A stretch of DNA of 64,000 nucleotides. Source: Glaciecola sp041380235. GTDB lineage: Bacteria > Pseudomonadota > Gammaproteobacteria > Enterobacterales > Alteromonadaceae. How positions within the stretch are numbered: the first letter of the stretch is position 1; each line of letters begins with the position of its first letter. A program made the translations under genes and the position numbers. The DNA lies in NCBI RefSeq assembly GCF_041380235.1, contig NZ_JBGIYY010000003.1, positions 124,001 through 188,000 on the forward strand. The letters run 5' to 3'. Positions 28,046 to 37,660 of this stretch are shown in pieces. The notes beneath the pieces are model-generated. The model was not told where the DNA came from and did not search any database. It worked only from the letters and a program-made list of their open reading frames with translations.

Positions 28046-28561
28046 ATGCCAAGAAAATTTATTAAACGGTTTCTCCCTGATCACAACACTGTGAAAACGA
28101 ATAGATCGTTGAAAATCTTCGGTACACTCTTACACGACCCAAATCTGTGGCATTTAAATAGACGCTCTGCAAAGGGTGCGTTTGGCTTAGGCTTGTTTTT
28201 TGCGTTTTGGCCAGTACCCTTTCAAATGATATTGTCATCAGCTGCTGCTATTGTTCTTAGGGTAAATTTACCGCTCTCTATCGCCACCGTCTGGATCACT
28301 AACCCCTTTACTATGCCAGCTATATTCTACGGTGCTTATTTGGTGGGGAGTACTGTACTTGGGACTGAAATGTCGACATTTCACTTCGAGTTAAGTTGGC
28401 GTTGGGTATTTGAATCACTGCACACTATGGGCCCGGCTTTTTTACTTGGGTGCTTTATTTGTTCGGTGGTTGCAGGTCTGATTGGTTATTTTGGCTTGGA
28501 CGCCATTTGGCGCTGGTCAGTCAATAAGGCTTGGAGGGCCAGAAAATCTTACAAACTCTAG
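28046..28561 (+). CDS. DUF2062 family membrane protein
   Basis: The 171-residue protein has the DUF2062 pattern: a basic N-terminus (PRKFIKRFLPDH), RRSAKGAFGLGLFFAFWPVPFQM, then three hydrophobic helices and NPFTMPAIFYGAYLVG. The function is unknown. It is divergent from comEC with almost no spacer, and no gene follows on the same strand. Confidence 0.85.
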   Translation: MPRKFIKRFLPDHNTVKTNRSLKIFGTLLHDPNLWHLNRRSAKGAFGLGLFFAFWPVPFQMILSSAAAIVLRVNLPLSIATVWITNPFTMPAIFYGAYLVGSTVLGTEMSTFHFELSWRWVFESLHTMGPAFLLGCFICSVVAGLIGYFGLDAIWRWSVNKAWRARKSYKL

Positions 28562-28876
28562 CGCTCAAGAAGCAACTAGAGCCCCTAACTGGTCAAACCG
28601 GCTCCATGATCGACCGCGACATACAACGACAAAAAAAGCATCATAGTTTAATGGCTAAAGGGCTGTTTTAGTTATTTTCCTGCTGTTGAAATCCCCTTGG
28701 ATATTGATTCATCCTGCTTCATTACCGCGCAGGCGGCAACCTCCCCACTCCTCCCCGAAAATCAAAAAACAGTCCTTTTCAATAAAACCGGAAAGAATTA
28801 CAAATACTCCTCGGGTCCATGGTATCTGAAGTTCGCACTCCGGCTTTACTCTTTTGCAATGCTAAACGGTAAAAAT
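28562..28876. other. Intergenic region without a recognisable gene
   Basis: These 315 bp lie between the end of the DUF2062 gene and the end of the VOC-family gene. An open frame on the plus strand runs through part of it into the VOC gene, but it lacks a ribosome binding site and protein-like composition. No clear terminator was found. Confidence 0.5.
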
Positions 28877-29377
28877 TTAGTAAGCACCTGCGCTGTAAAT
28901 AAGCTCATAGCTGTGGCTGTAAATTTCAAGAATGTTGCCAAATGGGTCTTCCATATAAATCATGCGATATGGCTTTTCACCAGGGTAATAGTAGCGCGGT
29001 ACTTGCATGCGCCTTTTACCGCCCGCCTCAACAATGCGCTCCGCTAAGCCTTCTACATCTGGGTCTTGTACACAAAAATGAAAGATACCCGTTTTCCAAT
29101 ACTCAAAGTTGTTTTCTGGGTTTTCTTGGTTTTTAAATTCAAAAATTTCAACGCCTATACGGTCACCTGTAGAGAGGTGCGCAATTTTAAATTTTTCCCA
29201 TTTTTCACCAAAGACCTCTGTGCACATTTTTCCAATTGGGCTGTCATCTTCAGTGATTAAGGTTGGCTGCATTATGGTGTACCAACCCATAACTTTAGTA
29301 TAAAACTCTACAGCTTTCTCAACGTTTGGAACAGAAATGCCGATGTGCGAAAAACTTCGTGGATATACCTGATTCAT
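28877..29377 (-). CDS. VOC-family (glyoxalase/bleomycin-resistance fold) protein
   Basis: The 166-residue single-chain vicinal-oxygen-chelate protein has candidate metal ligands H11 (SHIGIS), E77, H100 (IFHFCV) and E151 (FGNILEIYSH), arranged as in two beta-alpha-beta-beta-beta modules. Members are dioxygenases, isomerases, lyases or resistance proteins, and I cannot choose the reaction. It is divergent from a LysR gene with 105 bp between the starts, the usual arrangement for a regulator and its target. Confidence 0.8.
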   Translation of the reverse strand: MNQVYPRSFSHIGISVPNVEKAVEFYTKVMGWYTIMQPTLITEDDSPIGKMCTEVFGEKWEKFKIAHLSTGDRIGVEIFEFKNQENPENNFEYWKTGIFHFCVQDPDVEGLAERIVEAGGKRRMQVPRYYYPGEKPYRMIYMEDPFGNILEIYSHSYELIYSAGAY

Positions 29378-29482
29378 ATTAGTGCGTCCTATTTAAGGTT
29401 TACTTACTTGATGCAATCATCTTACTAAACGATTACCATCAAGTTAAATTATCAATAATTATATTTATGAGTACGCTTTGTA

Positions 29483-30358
29483 ATGATAAATCCAATATGG
29501 TTGAATACGTTTTGTACGCTGGTTGAGATAAACCACTTTACTCATACGGCTGAGCGTTTGCATATGACGCAGTCAGGTGTGAGCCAACATATTAAAAAAT
29601 TAGAACAACAAGTGAATTGTGCACTGCTTGAGCGCCACGGAAAAAAGTTTTCGCTTACAGTACATGGACAAAATCTATATCAGAAGGGAAGTGTATTACT
29701 AAAAGATTGGCAGTTTTTAGAGCAACAATTAATAGATGATTCGCCTACTAGCGGTTTAATAAAAATACAGTCACCGGGTAGCTGCGGTTTGCAATTTTAC
29801 AGCCTATTACTGGCACTACAAACTCGACATACAGGGCTTATTATAGACTACCGTTTCGCGCCAAATATAAGGATTGAAGAAGCGGTTGCTAACCATAGCG
29901 TCGATATCGGATTTTTAACGCATGCGCCTTCGCTTATTGAAGTGACTAGCCAAAAAATAGGAACAGAACAATTATTATTAGTTACACCCAGCAACATTGA
30001 GACACCAAAATGGCAAACGTTATGCAATTTAGGTTTTATTGCACACCCGGATGCTAAACATCATGCACAGTTACTCCTTAGCGAAAACTACCCAGAGTTT
30101 GAACATATTGACCAAATAAAGCAGACTGGATTTTCCAATCAAATTAGTTTGATACTGGAGCCCGTCAGTCTAGGCTTGGGTTTTACCGTTCTACCCGCGA
30201 ACGCTGTAAGCGCATTTAATAAACCTAAGCTTATAAAAACGCACCATTTGCTTAATCCAATTAGTGAACAAATTTATGTGTGCTATCACCGCAATAGACC
30301 ACTTGCCAAACGAATGAATACTGTAATTGACTTAATTAAGGCAGGATTAAACACTTAA
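29483..30358 (+). CDS. LysR-family transcriptional regulator
   Basis: The 291-residue protein has an N-terminal winged HTH (residues 1-60, FCTLVEINHFTHTAERLHMTQSG...HIKKLEQQ) and a substrate-binding domain from about 88. It is probably the regulator of the divergent VOC gene. Its last four bases overlap the end of ligA on the other strand. The coding sequence is more AT-rich than the neighbouring ligA, a possible but weak sign of later arrival. Confidence 0.88.
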   Translation: MINPIWLNTFCTLVEINHFTHTAERLHMTQSGVSQHIKKLEQQVNCALLERHGKKFSLTVHGQNLYQKGSVLLKDWQFLEQQLIDDSPTSGLIKIQSPGSCGLQFYSLLLALQTRHTGLIIDYRFAPNIRIEEAVANHSVDIGFLTHAPSLIEVTSQKIGTEQLLLVTPSNIETPKWQTLCNLGFIAHPDAKHHAQLLLSENYPEFEHIDQIKQTGFSNQISLILEPVSLGLGFTVLPANAVSAFNKPKLIKTHHLLNPISEQIYVCYHRNRPLAKRMNTVIDLIKAGLNT

Positions 30359-32382
30359 TCTCTAGTCTTTAAAAAATCAACTAAAGCTTGCTCATCCCAG
30401 ATTTCAATACCAAGTTCCGTGGCCTTGCTGAGTTTTGAACCCGCCTTTTCACCAGCGACTAATAAATCTGTTTTTGCAGAAACACTGCTCGACACTTTTG
30501 CACCAAGTTCCTGAAGTTTCGCTTTTGCTTCGCTTCTGCCCATTTGCGAAAGTGTACCGGTGAGCACTATCGTTTTGCCTGCAAAAGGTTGTTGATCAGC
30601 AGGGGCAATTTCAATCTTGGGCCATTTCACACCCGATGCGACCAACTTCTCGATTATCTCGATATTGGCAGGCTCTCGCATAAACTCATAAATATGATTG
30701 GCAACTATTTCGCCCACGTCTTGTACTTCGATCAAAGATTCTTTATCTGCGGCTACTACATTTTCTAAGGTCAAAAAATGAAGCGCTAGGTTGCGCGCTG
30801 TTGCCTCACCTACTTCTCGTATGCCTAATGAATACAAAAACTTGGCGAGGGTAGTATTCTTTGCGGTGTCTAAGGCCCGCAGTAAATTCACCGCAGACTT
30901 GTCTCCAAATCTGTCTAGCGAGCACAGCCGAGCAAGATCTAGATGAAATAAGTCGGCAGGGTTAAGAATCAATCCTTGTTCAACCATTTGTTCTACCAGT
31001 TTATCGCCCAGTCCATCGATGTCTAGGGCCTTGCGAGAAGCAAAGTGTTTAATCGCCTCTTTGCGCTGGGCAGAACATACTAAACCACCCGTACAGCGCG
31101 CTACCGCTTCGGAGTCGATTTTTTCAACGTGCGACTCACAGACTGGGCAATGTTCAGGAAAAACGATGTGATGAGCCTCCGCGGGGCGCTTTTCAAGCAC
31201 AACCGATACCACCTGTGGGATCACGTCACCGGCTCGCCTGATGATAACTGTGTCGCCAATCATTACGCCTAAACGATTGATTTCATCTTGATTATGAAGG
31301 GTTGCGTTTGAAACTGTCACGCCACCTACAAACACCGGTTGCAGTCGAGCTACAGGCGTAATGGCACCGGTTCTACCAACTTGAAACTCAACATCATTGA
31401 GCACCGTAAGCTCTTCTTGAGCAGGGAATTTTTGTGCTAATGCCCACCGCGGAGCTTTTGAAACAAAGCCTAAACGTCCCTGCAAAGCTAAATTGTTCAC
31501 CTTGAACACGACACCATCGATGTCGTAACTGAGTTGGTCTCGCAGGCGTCCAATCTTATTAAAATAATCAACACAGGCTTGCGCGCCAACTACAGTGTCG
31601 GTTTCTTTGCAAAGCGGTAATCCCATTTTCGCTAAAGCCATTAAGCGCTTGGAGTGTGTATCAGCAGCCTCGATTTCCCCCCCTTCAACTACTCCGACCG
31701 AATATGCATAGAGCCGTAACGGTCTAGAAGCGGTGATTTTAGAGTCTAGCTGTCTTAAACTGCCCGCCGCTGCATTTCGAGGATTCGCAAAGGTTTTTGC
31801 GCCATTGTCTTTTTGAGTCTGATTGAGGGTTTCAAAACCATGCTTTGGCATAAACACTTCACCGCGTACTTCCATGCGTTGAGGTAAATTATCACCGAGC
31901 AGGCGAAGCGGCACATTAGCAATGGTTTTCACGTTCTCGGTAATATTTTCACCGGTTTGGCCGTCGCCACGAGTAGCGGCTCGAATGAGTATGCCGTTTT
32001 CGTACATGATGGAAACCGCTAGCCCATCAAGTTTAGGCTCGCAAGCAAACTCGATGGGCTCACTAATATTCAAACGGTCGTGTATGCGCTGCTCAAAGGC
32101 CTTTAAATCATCATCTTCAAAACCATTGTCTAAGCTCAACATCGGAATTTCGTGGGCAACACTCTCAAACTTACTTAACACTGCTCCCCCTACTTTTTGC
32201 GTAGGAGAATCTGCTGTTTTTAAATCTGGACGTTTTCGCTCTATCTCAATCAGAGCCTGCATCAATCTGTCGTATTCAGCGTCGGGCACACTTGGTTCAT
32301 CAAGCACGTAGTATTGATATGCAAACGTTTCTAACTGCTGTTTGATACTTTGATGTTGGTTTTCTAAAGAGGTGTCAGACAT
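30355..32382 (-). CDS. ligA: NAD+-dependent DNA ligase
   Basis: Seals nicks in replication and repair using NAD+. The 675-residue protein (E. coli 671) has the Ia and adenylation domains with CEPKLDG (catalytic K117), an OB fold, a tetracysteine zinc finger (CPVC...CTGGLVC), helix-hairpin-helix repeats, and a C-terminal BRCT domain (about 595-675, KTIVLTGTLSQMGRSEAKAKLQELGAKV). It is last of the smc-zipA-ligA series, as in E. coli zipA-ligA, but a strong terminator separates it from zipA, so it may have its own promoter. Confidence 0.97.
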   Translation of the reverse strand: MSDTSLENQHQSIKQQLETFAYQYYVLDEPSVPDAEYDRLMQALIEIERKRPDLKTADSPTQKVGGAVLSKFESVAHEIPMLSLDNGFEDDDLKAFEQRIHDRLNISEPIEFACEPKLDGLAVSIMYENGILIRAATRGDGQTGENITENVKTIANVPLRLLGDNLPQRMEVRGEVFMPKHGFETLNQTQKDNGAKTFANPRNAAAGSLRQLDSKITASRPLRLYAYSVGVVEGGEIEAADTHSKRLMALAKMGLPLCKETDTVVGAQACVDYFNKIGRLRDQLSYDIDGVVFKVNNLALQGRLGFVSKAPRWALAQKFPAQEELTVLNDVEFQVGRTGAITPVARLQPVFVGGVTVSNATLHNQDEINRLGVMIGDTVIIRRAGDVIPQVVSVVLEKRPAEAHHIVFPEHCPVCESHVEKIDSEAVARCTGGLVCSAQRKEAIKHFASRKALDIDGLGDKLVEQMVEQGLILNPADLFHLDLARLCSLDRFGDKSAVNLLRALDTAKNTTLAKFLYSLGIREVGEATARNLALHFLTLENVVAADKESLIEVQDVGEIVANHIYEFMREPANIEIIEKLVASGVKWPKIEIAPADQQPFAGKTIVLTGTLSQMGRSEAKAKLQELGAKVSSSVSAKTDLLVAGEKAGSKLSKATELGIEIWDEQALVDFLKTRD

Positions 32383-32420
32383 GTCACTTTGTTTACTTAG
32401 CTAATAAATTAATAGTGAAT

Positions 32421-32456
32421 AAAAAAGCAAGGGCTAGTAAAAGTAGCCTTTGCTTT
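32421..32456 (-). terminator. Strong intrinsic terminator between zipA and ligA
   Basis: A 13-bp stem (32424-32436 with 32444-32456, one G-U pair) with a 7-nt loop is followed on the minus strand by six T. It overlaps the last bases of the zipA stop codon and lies about 40 nt before the ligA start. It should end smc-zipA messages or attenuate them. Confidence 0.8.
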
Positions 32457-33927
32457 ATCGACTAAAACGGCTGCGCTCAAATTCGCGGATACGCTCGGAG
32501 TAGTGCTGCAGGCTTTGCTTAGAAAGCAGCACTTTATTGCCGTCGAGAATTTTACAATCAAACTCCTCTGAAATTTTACGCGCTGCATTGTGCATCATAT
32601 TAAACACTTGTTGAGCCTCGCCCTCAATGGGCAACATCATAAACAAAGACACGCCTAAGGTTGTGAAATTTTCGATATTGTCGATGTCAAATACACCAGG
32701 CTTAAACATGTTTGTAAGACTAAACAGTATTGGCCCTTTACCATTGGTATTCACATGTCGATGAAAAATATCATGCTCACCAAATTTAAAGCCTAAAGTT
32801 AATAACATGGGTAATAACGCTGCGCCGCCGATGGGATTCTCTGCGTTAGCCCTCACATTTAATACTAAAACGTCTGATTGCGGTGCAGGTTTTTTAGCAT
32901 TTGAAACAGCGTCGTCACCAATTTGAGGAGTGCCGAGTTTAGGCTCATTAAATGCCGATCCTTTTGCGGCGGCGCTTTCAAAGTCAATACGCATTTGCTC
33001 ATCGCTGCTACCATTAGCACCTTTTACATTCGGTTCTTTCCTAATTTTTTCAGCAACGGTTTTCTTGCGACGGGTAACAAAGCGTTTGGCTTGCTCAGCA
33101 AAGCTCAATTCTTTTTCTACTCCAGCTGGCTTATCTTGCTTGCCAGCTTCTGTTTTCACAACTTGGGGCTTGACCGGGCCATCTTGTACATTTAACGAAA
33201 AATCAGGTGCGGGCTCTTGCTCAGTTGCATCACTAGCAGAACTTGCAGGCTCATTCGCATGTGAGTCATTTAATGAAGGATCCGCAGTCGCCGGAGTCTT
33301 TCTTAACAAAAACTCAGGTGGCTCAGGAATATCCGTTTCTTCATTTGTGCTATCTGGATTTTTGTTTGCTTTATGAAAACCGGGTTTGGGCTGCGTGACT
33401 ACCCCTGAATATAATGGCGCTGATTTAGCCACATTTGATGCATTGTTAGATTCCTTATGAGCACCTTCGTTATTAGTTAGCGGAGAGCTGTGAATAGGTT
33501 CTTGTTCATCTGAGGAAATATCTGCGAGATCGTCAATAATCACTCGTTTTTTTGCCTCAACACCATCTAGCAATTCGTCTTCGTCGACCAATAAAGGCGT
33601 GCTTGTTATGGTGGCATCATCAATATTCTCGCCGTTTTGTTTGGTGTCATCACCTTTGGCGACTGAGGAGGTGATATTACCGGTGCTGATCACCCTTGCT
33701 TGACTAACACCCACATCATCATAAACATTCTCAATATCATCATCGGCGTAGTCGCCATCATCGCTGTATTGCTCATCAAAACGAGGTTCGTAAGATCTCC
33801 CTGCTTGAAAATTATTGGGCTTGCTTTGTCTTTTGTTTTTACGAATAGTCCAAGCGCCATGCACTAATATGCCGACAATAAATACTATGCCAATCACAAA
33901 AAAAGTAATACGGAGTTCGTCTTGCAT
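32455..33927 (-). CDS. zipA: Cell division protein ZipA
   Basis: Tethers FtsZ to the inner membrane during division. The 490-residue protein has an N-terminal membrane helix (about residues 6-28, ITFFVIGIVFIVGILVHGAW), a basic patch, an unusually long disordered acidic/Pro/Ser linker (about 35-345) and the C-terminal FtsZ-binding domain (about 350-480, VLVLNVRANAENPIGGAALLPMLLTLGFKFGEHDIFHRH). E. coli ZipA is 328 residues, and the extra length is all linker. It lies 21 bp after smc. Confidence 0.93.
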   Translation of the reverse strand: MQDELRITFFVIGIVFIVGILVHGAWTIRKNKRQSKPNNFQAGRSYEPRFDEQYSDDGDYADDDIENVYDDVGVSQARVISTGNITSSVAKGDDTKQNGENIDDATITSTPLLVDEDELLDGVEAKKRVIIDDLADISSDEQEPIHSSPLTNNEGAHKESNNASNVAKSAPLYSGVVTQPKPGFHKANKNPDSTNEETDIPEPPEFLLRKTPATADPSLNDSHANEPASSASDATEQEPAPDFSLNVQDGPVKPQVVKTEAGKQDKPAGVEKELSFAEQAKRFVTRRKKTVAEKIRKEPNVKGANGSSDEQMRIDFESAAAKGSAFNEPKLGTPQIGDDAVSNAKKPAPQSDVLVLNVRANAENPIGGAALLPMLLTLGFKFGEHDIFHRHVNTNGKGPILFSLTNMFKPGVFDIDNIENFTTLGVSLFMMLPIEGEAQQVFNMMHNAARKISEEFDCKILDGNKVLLSKQSLQHYSERIREFERSRFSR

Positions 33928-33948
33928 TACAGTCCTATATTTTAGTTA

Positions 33949-36900
33949 TTATTCGGCGATAGCTAAGGCTTCTTCCATATCCACAGCGACCATCCGCGAC
34001 ACACCGGGCTCTGCCATAGTCACACCGCTTAAATGAGTTGCCATTTCCATCGCGACTTTGTTATGCGTAATGTATATAAACTGCACAGTTTTGGACATCT
34101 CTGATACTAGTTTACAGAAACGTCCCACGTTTGCATCATCTAATGGCGCATCAACCTCATCTAGTAAGCAAAAGGGTGCAGGATTGAGTCTAAATATCGC
34201 AAATACTAATGATAGTGCGGTTAAGGCTTTTTCACCACCAGATAATAGCGCAATTGTGCTATTTTTCTTCCCTGGCGGTCTCGCCATTATCGTGACCCCT
34301 GTCTCTAAAAGATCGTCGTCAGTTAAATCCAGATAAGCCGAACCACCCCCAAACACCTTGGGAAACAATATTTTCAAATCGGAATTAACTTGGTCAAAGG
34401 TATGTTTAAAACGAGCGCGCGTTTCTTTATCAATTTTGCGCATTGCATTTTCGAGGGTTTCTAAAGCTTGGCTTAAATCGTTGTTTTGGTCGTCAAGATG
34501 TTGCTTGCGCTTAGCCTGCTCATCAAATTCGTCCACAGCAGCTAAATTGACCGCGCCTAAACGAGAAAGACTACCAAGAACTTTTTCTAAACTATCTTGA
34601 TACGCTGACTCCTGAGCGTCGTCAGGTAGGTCTTCAAGTACATCTTTCACCAAAATTTTCATTTCGGCCAACTGTTCCAAAAAAGACTGTGCTTTTACTA
34701 TCGCGGTTTGCGCCTGCAGTCTTTCACTTTCCATCTGTGCTTTTACACGATCAAGCTTTTGGTTGATGCCGACTTGGCCCTTTTCTATATTTGTGATTTG
34801 CTCTTCAATTTCAGTAAGAACCTGTTGTTTTTCATTTTGACGCTGCTCTAAAGCTGCTTTTTCGTTAAGCATTTGCTGGAGATTTTCCTGCTGTTGCTCA
34901 CTGGGCAGCAGCAAATTTTCTGCCTCATCTTTGAGTAATAGCAGTTTTTCTTCGTTTTCTTGAATTTGCTCTTGTTTGTTCTTTCGTTGCTCTTGAAGAA
35001 TTTGAAAACTGTTTTGCAGTCCTTGGCTTTCCAAGGCTTGTTGATACAGCTTTTGCTGAGTGTGCTGAAGCTGGCTATTGAGCGCTTGAAGCTGAATATC
35101 AACACCCTGTTTGTCAGAATCTACATCAAATTTCTTAGCTTCGCATTCAGACACCTCGATACTTGCGTCTTCAATCTCCGCCGTCAATATTTCACATCTC
35201 ATTTGCTCCTGATATAGAGCCTCTTGTTGATTGGCAATATCACTTTCAATGCGCCCTACTCTTAAGTCTCTCTTTGACTGTAAAACCTTGGCACTATGAA
35301 TATCTCGGCTGAGCAAAGCATGGGCATTTTGCTGTTGATTAAGGAGCTTTGCCAGTTCAGCCGTTTGCTGCTGAGTCTCTAGCAAAGTTAGCTCTGTTTG
35401 CTCTAGCCTATTTTGCATATGCGAACATTGAGTTTGTTGGTGCACTAAGCTTTTTTGTAAGACTGCGATTCTGGCCGCCCTGAGTGTTTTGCCATCGGTG
35501 GGTTTTTCTGACGATATATACAAGTCTTTTGCAAATATTTCACCATCAAGAGAAATGACGTACTCACCAGGATTGAGTGAATCACACAAGGCAATCGCTT
35601 CGGCGCTATCTTTGGCAATTAAAATTGCGTTGAAAACGCTGGGGACAGATGATGCTTCAACGTAGCTAGCAAGCGACTGTTGCCGCTTCTGTGATACGAA
35701 TTTATCGGCCAAAAACAGCGGCTGTGTACCGTGTTTTGTTGCGGCTGCTATAGCAGCATGGCTAAGTTGAGATACCACAATCGCGTCTGTAAATAATCCT
35801 AAGGCAGTCTCTAGTGCTTTCTCATAGCCTTTTTGTGCAGTAAACGCTTGCCAACTTGGCAAAAAAGAGTGAGCGCTCAGGTAATCAGCAAGCTTGTCAC
35901 TATTGGTGGTTTGTAGCTCAGTTAGTGCATGTAGCTCAGCTTGAGTTTTAATTACTTCGGTTTGAGCATCTTTGCATTGTGTATCGGCAGTTTCACGGGC
36001 TATCGCAGCGGTTTCATTGGCCTTAGTGGCCATTGATTGCTGCTGATGAAGTTTGCTAATCTCGTGTGAAAGTTCATGTAGCTTAGTCTCTAAACGCGCA
36101 ATTTCTTCACCTGATGCGTCTTGCTCATGCTGCGTAAGCTCAGATAACTCTGTTTGCAATTCCGCAATACGAGACTCTGTGCGCTGCTGCAGACTAAGAG
36201 TCTGCTGTAGCTGACTATGTTTAAGTTGGAGCCCTTGTTTAAGCTGGTAGTAGTGATCTTCGGTCTGTTTGAGCGCGCTTGCTAAGGCTTTACTTTTCTC
36301 TTGATATTGCTCTTGAGTGTGAGTCAGTTCGTCTAACTGCTCCTGTAATATAATAGTGTCTGGCTGAATATCTATGATTTTGCTTTGCGTACTATCGAGC
36401 TCCTGTGCAATAGCGCTGAGCTGCAATTCAAACTCGTGGCTTTGCTGCCGGATATGTTGAATTTCTGCCTGAATTTGATTCCCGCGTTTACGCGCAAAAA
36501 GCTGAGATTGCTCCAATTTAGTAATGTCATTACCCAAAGTGTATATGTGCTGCTGTAAATCAGCCAAATCCTGCTTAGTCATTGACTGTTCATTTTTCAA
36601 AGCTTGTAAACCTGATTCGTCGCCCTGTTTAGACGACAACAAGCCATCTAATTCGGCTTGAAAGTTGGCAATCAGCTCATCTGACCGCTTCAACATTTCT
36701 GACTGGGCTAGCCAGCGCAATGTGGCCAATTGCGCTTTAAGCGAACGCTCTTGGGCTTTTAATTCTTTATAGCGATTAGCGGCAGCCGCCTGTCGCTGGA
36801 GTTTGGCAAGCTGATCGCCGAGCTCTTGTCTAACATCATCTAGTCGCAGAAGGTTATCTTTTGTATGGGCAATTCTGCTTAAGGTTTCTTTGCGGCGCTC

Positions 36901-37422
36901 TTTATATTTTGAGATCCCAGCGGCCTCTTCAATAAAGACTCTTAGCTCTTGCGGCTTAGATTCTATCAGGCGAGAAATCATGCCCTGCTCTATAATGGCA
37001 TAGCTACGCGGGCCAAGTCCGGTGCCAAGAAATAAATCAGTAATATCTCTGCGACGACATTTACTGCCGTTGAGCAGGTAACTAGACACCGCATCTTTGG
37101 TTACCACGCGCTTGACCGACAATTCACTGTAATTGGCAAACTCTCCACCGATGCGACCTGAGCTATTATCAAACACTAATTCAACCGAACACTGTGAAAC
37201 CGGCTTGCGAGCGCTTGAGCCATTAAAAATGACATCAGTCATCGAATCACCACGCAAATTCTTTGCGGAACTTTCACCTAAAACCCAACGCACTGCATCA
37301 ATGACATTAGATTTTCCACAGCCATTGGGGCCCACCACAGCCGTCATATCGCCAGGGAATGGGATGCTAGTTGGATCAACAAAGGACTTAAACCCTGCTA
37401 GCTTAATTTTTTTTAAACGCAT
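33949..37422 (-). CDS. smc: Chromosome segregation protein SMC
   Basis: Ring-forming ATPase that organises and segregates the chromosome. The 1157-residue protein has Walker A GPNGCGKSN (about 32-40), long coiled coils on either side of a hinge (about 500-650, with TDAIVVSQLSHAAIAAATKHG), the ABC signature LLSGGEKALTALSL and Walker B PFCLLDEVDAPLDD near the C-terminus. E. coli uses MukBEF instead; SMC with ZipA and LigA downstream is the arrangement of Alteromonadales and pseudomonads. The scpA/scpB partners are not in this window. Confidence 0.96.
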   Translation of the reverse strand: MRLKKIKLAGFKSFVDPTSIPFPGDMTAVVGPNGCGKSNVIDAVRWVLGESSAKNLRGDSMTDVIFNGSSARKPVSQCSVELVFDNSSGRIGGEFANYSELSVKRVVTKDAVSSYLLNGSKCRRRDITDLFLGTGLGPRSYAIIEQGMISRLIESKPQELRVFIEEAAGISKYKERRKETLSRIAHTKDNLLRLDDVRQELGDQLAKLQRQAAAANRYKELKAQERSLKAQLATLRWLAQSEMLKRSDELIANFQAELDGLLSSKQGDESGLQALKNEQSMTKQDLADLQQHIYTLGNDITKLEQSQLFARKRGNQIQAEIQHIRQQSHEFELQLSAIAQELDSTQSKIIDIQPDTIILQEQLDELTHTQEQYQEKSKALASALKQTEDHYYQLKQGLQLKHSQLQQTLSLQQRTESRIAELQTELSELTQHEQDASGEEIARLETKLHELSHEISKLHQQQSMATKANETAAIARETADTQCKDAQTEVIKTQAELHALTELQTTNSDKLADYLSAHSFLPSWQAFTAQKGYEKALETALGLFTDAIVVSQLSHAAIAAATKHGTQPLFLADKFVSQKRQQSLASYVEASSVPSVFNAILIAKDSAEAIALCDSLNPGEYVISLDGEIFAKDLYISSEKPTDGKTLRAARIAVLQKSLVHQQTQCSHMQNRLEQTELTLLETQQQTAELAKLLNQQQNAHALLSRDIHSAKVLQSKRDLRVGRIESDIANQQEALYQEQMRCEILTAEIEDASIEVSECEAKKFDVDSDKQGVDIQLQALNSQLQHTQQKLYQQALESQGLQNSFQILQEQRKNKQEQIQENEEKLLLLKDEAENLLLPSEQQQENLQQMLNEKAALEQRQNEKQQVLTEIEEQITNIEKGQVGINQKLDRVKAQMESERLQAQTAIVKAQSFLEQLAEMKILVKDVLEDLPDDAQESAYQDSLEKVLGSLSRLGAVNLAAVDEFDEQAKRKQHLDDQNNDLSQALETLENAMRKIDKETRARFKHTFDQVNSDLKILFPKVFGGGSAYLDLTDDDLLETGVTIMARPPGKKNSTIALLSGGEKALTALSLVFAIFRLNPAPFCLLDEVDAPLDDANVGRFCKLVSEMSKTVQFIYITHNKVAMEMATHLSGVTMAEPGVSRMVAVDMEEALAIAE

Positions 37423-37660
37423 TTATTTCGGTGCTTACTGTTTGATGCATGCTTTTAGCCGCCCATCATCCTTACCGCTGCAGATTATTAATATCGATTC
37501 AGCTACACATAAGATAAATATACTGCGCATTGCTACCCATGCGCAACAAAGCAAAGGGGTTTGATTGCAGAAAAACTTCGTAACAATTGAAAATTTCTTT
37601 TTTGACATAGTCAGATATACTAAGCGCTTAAGAATATTTACAAAAAGGCAGTCAGTTAAT

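Noticed and set aside
28697..29047. 116-codon plus-strand frame near the VOC gene
   Set aside because: It overlaps the VOC gene in antisense and its protein has no recognisable pattern.
37565..37660. N-terminal extension of CysZ
   Set aside because: Upstream codons lack family similarity; the ATG at 37661 matches the normal CysZ N-terminus.
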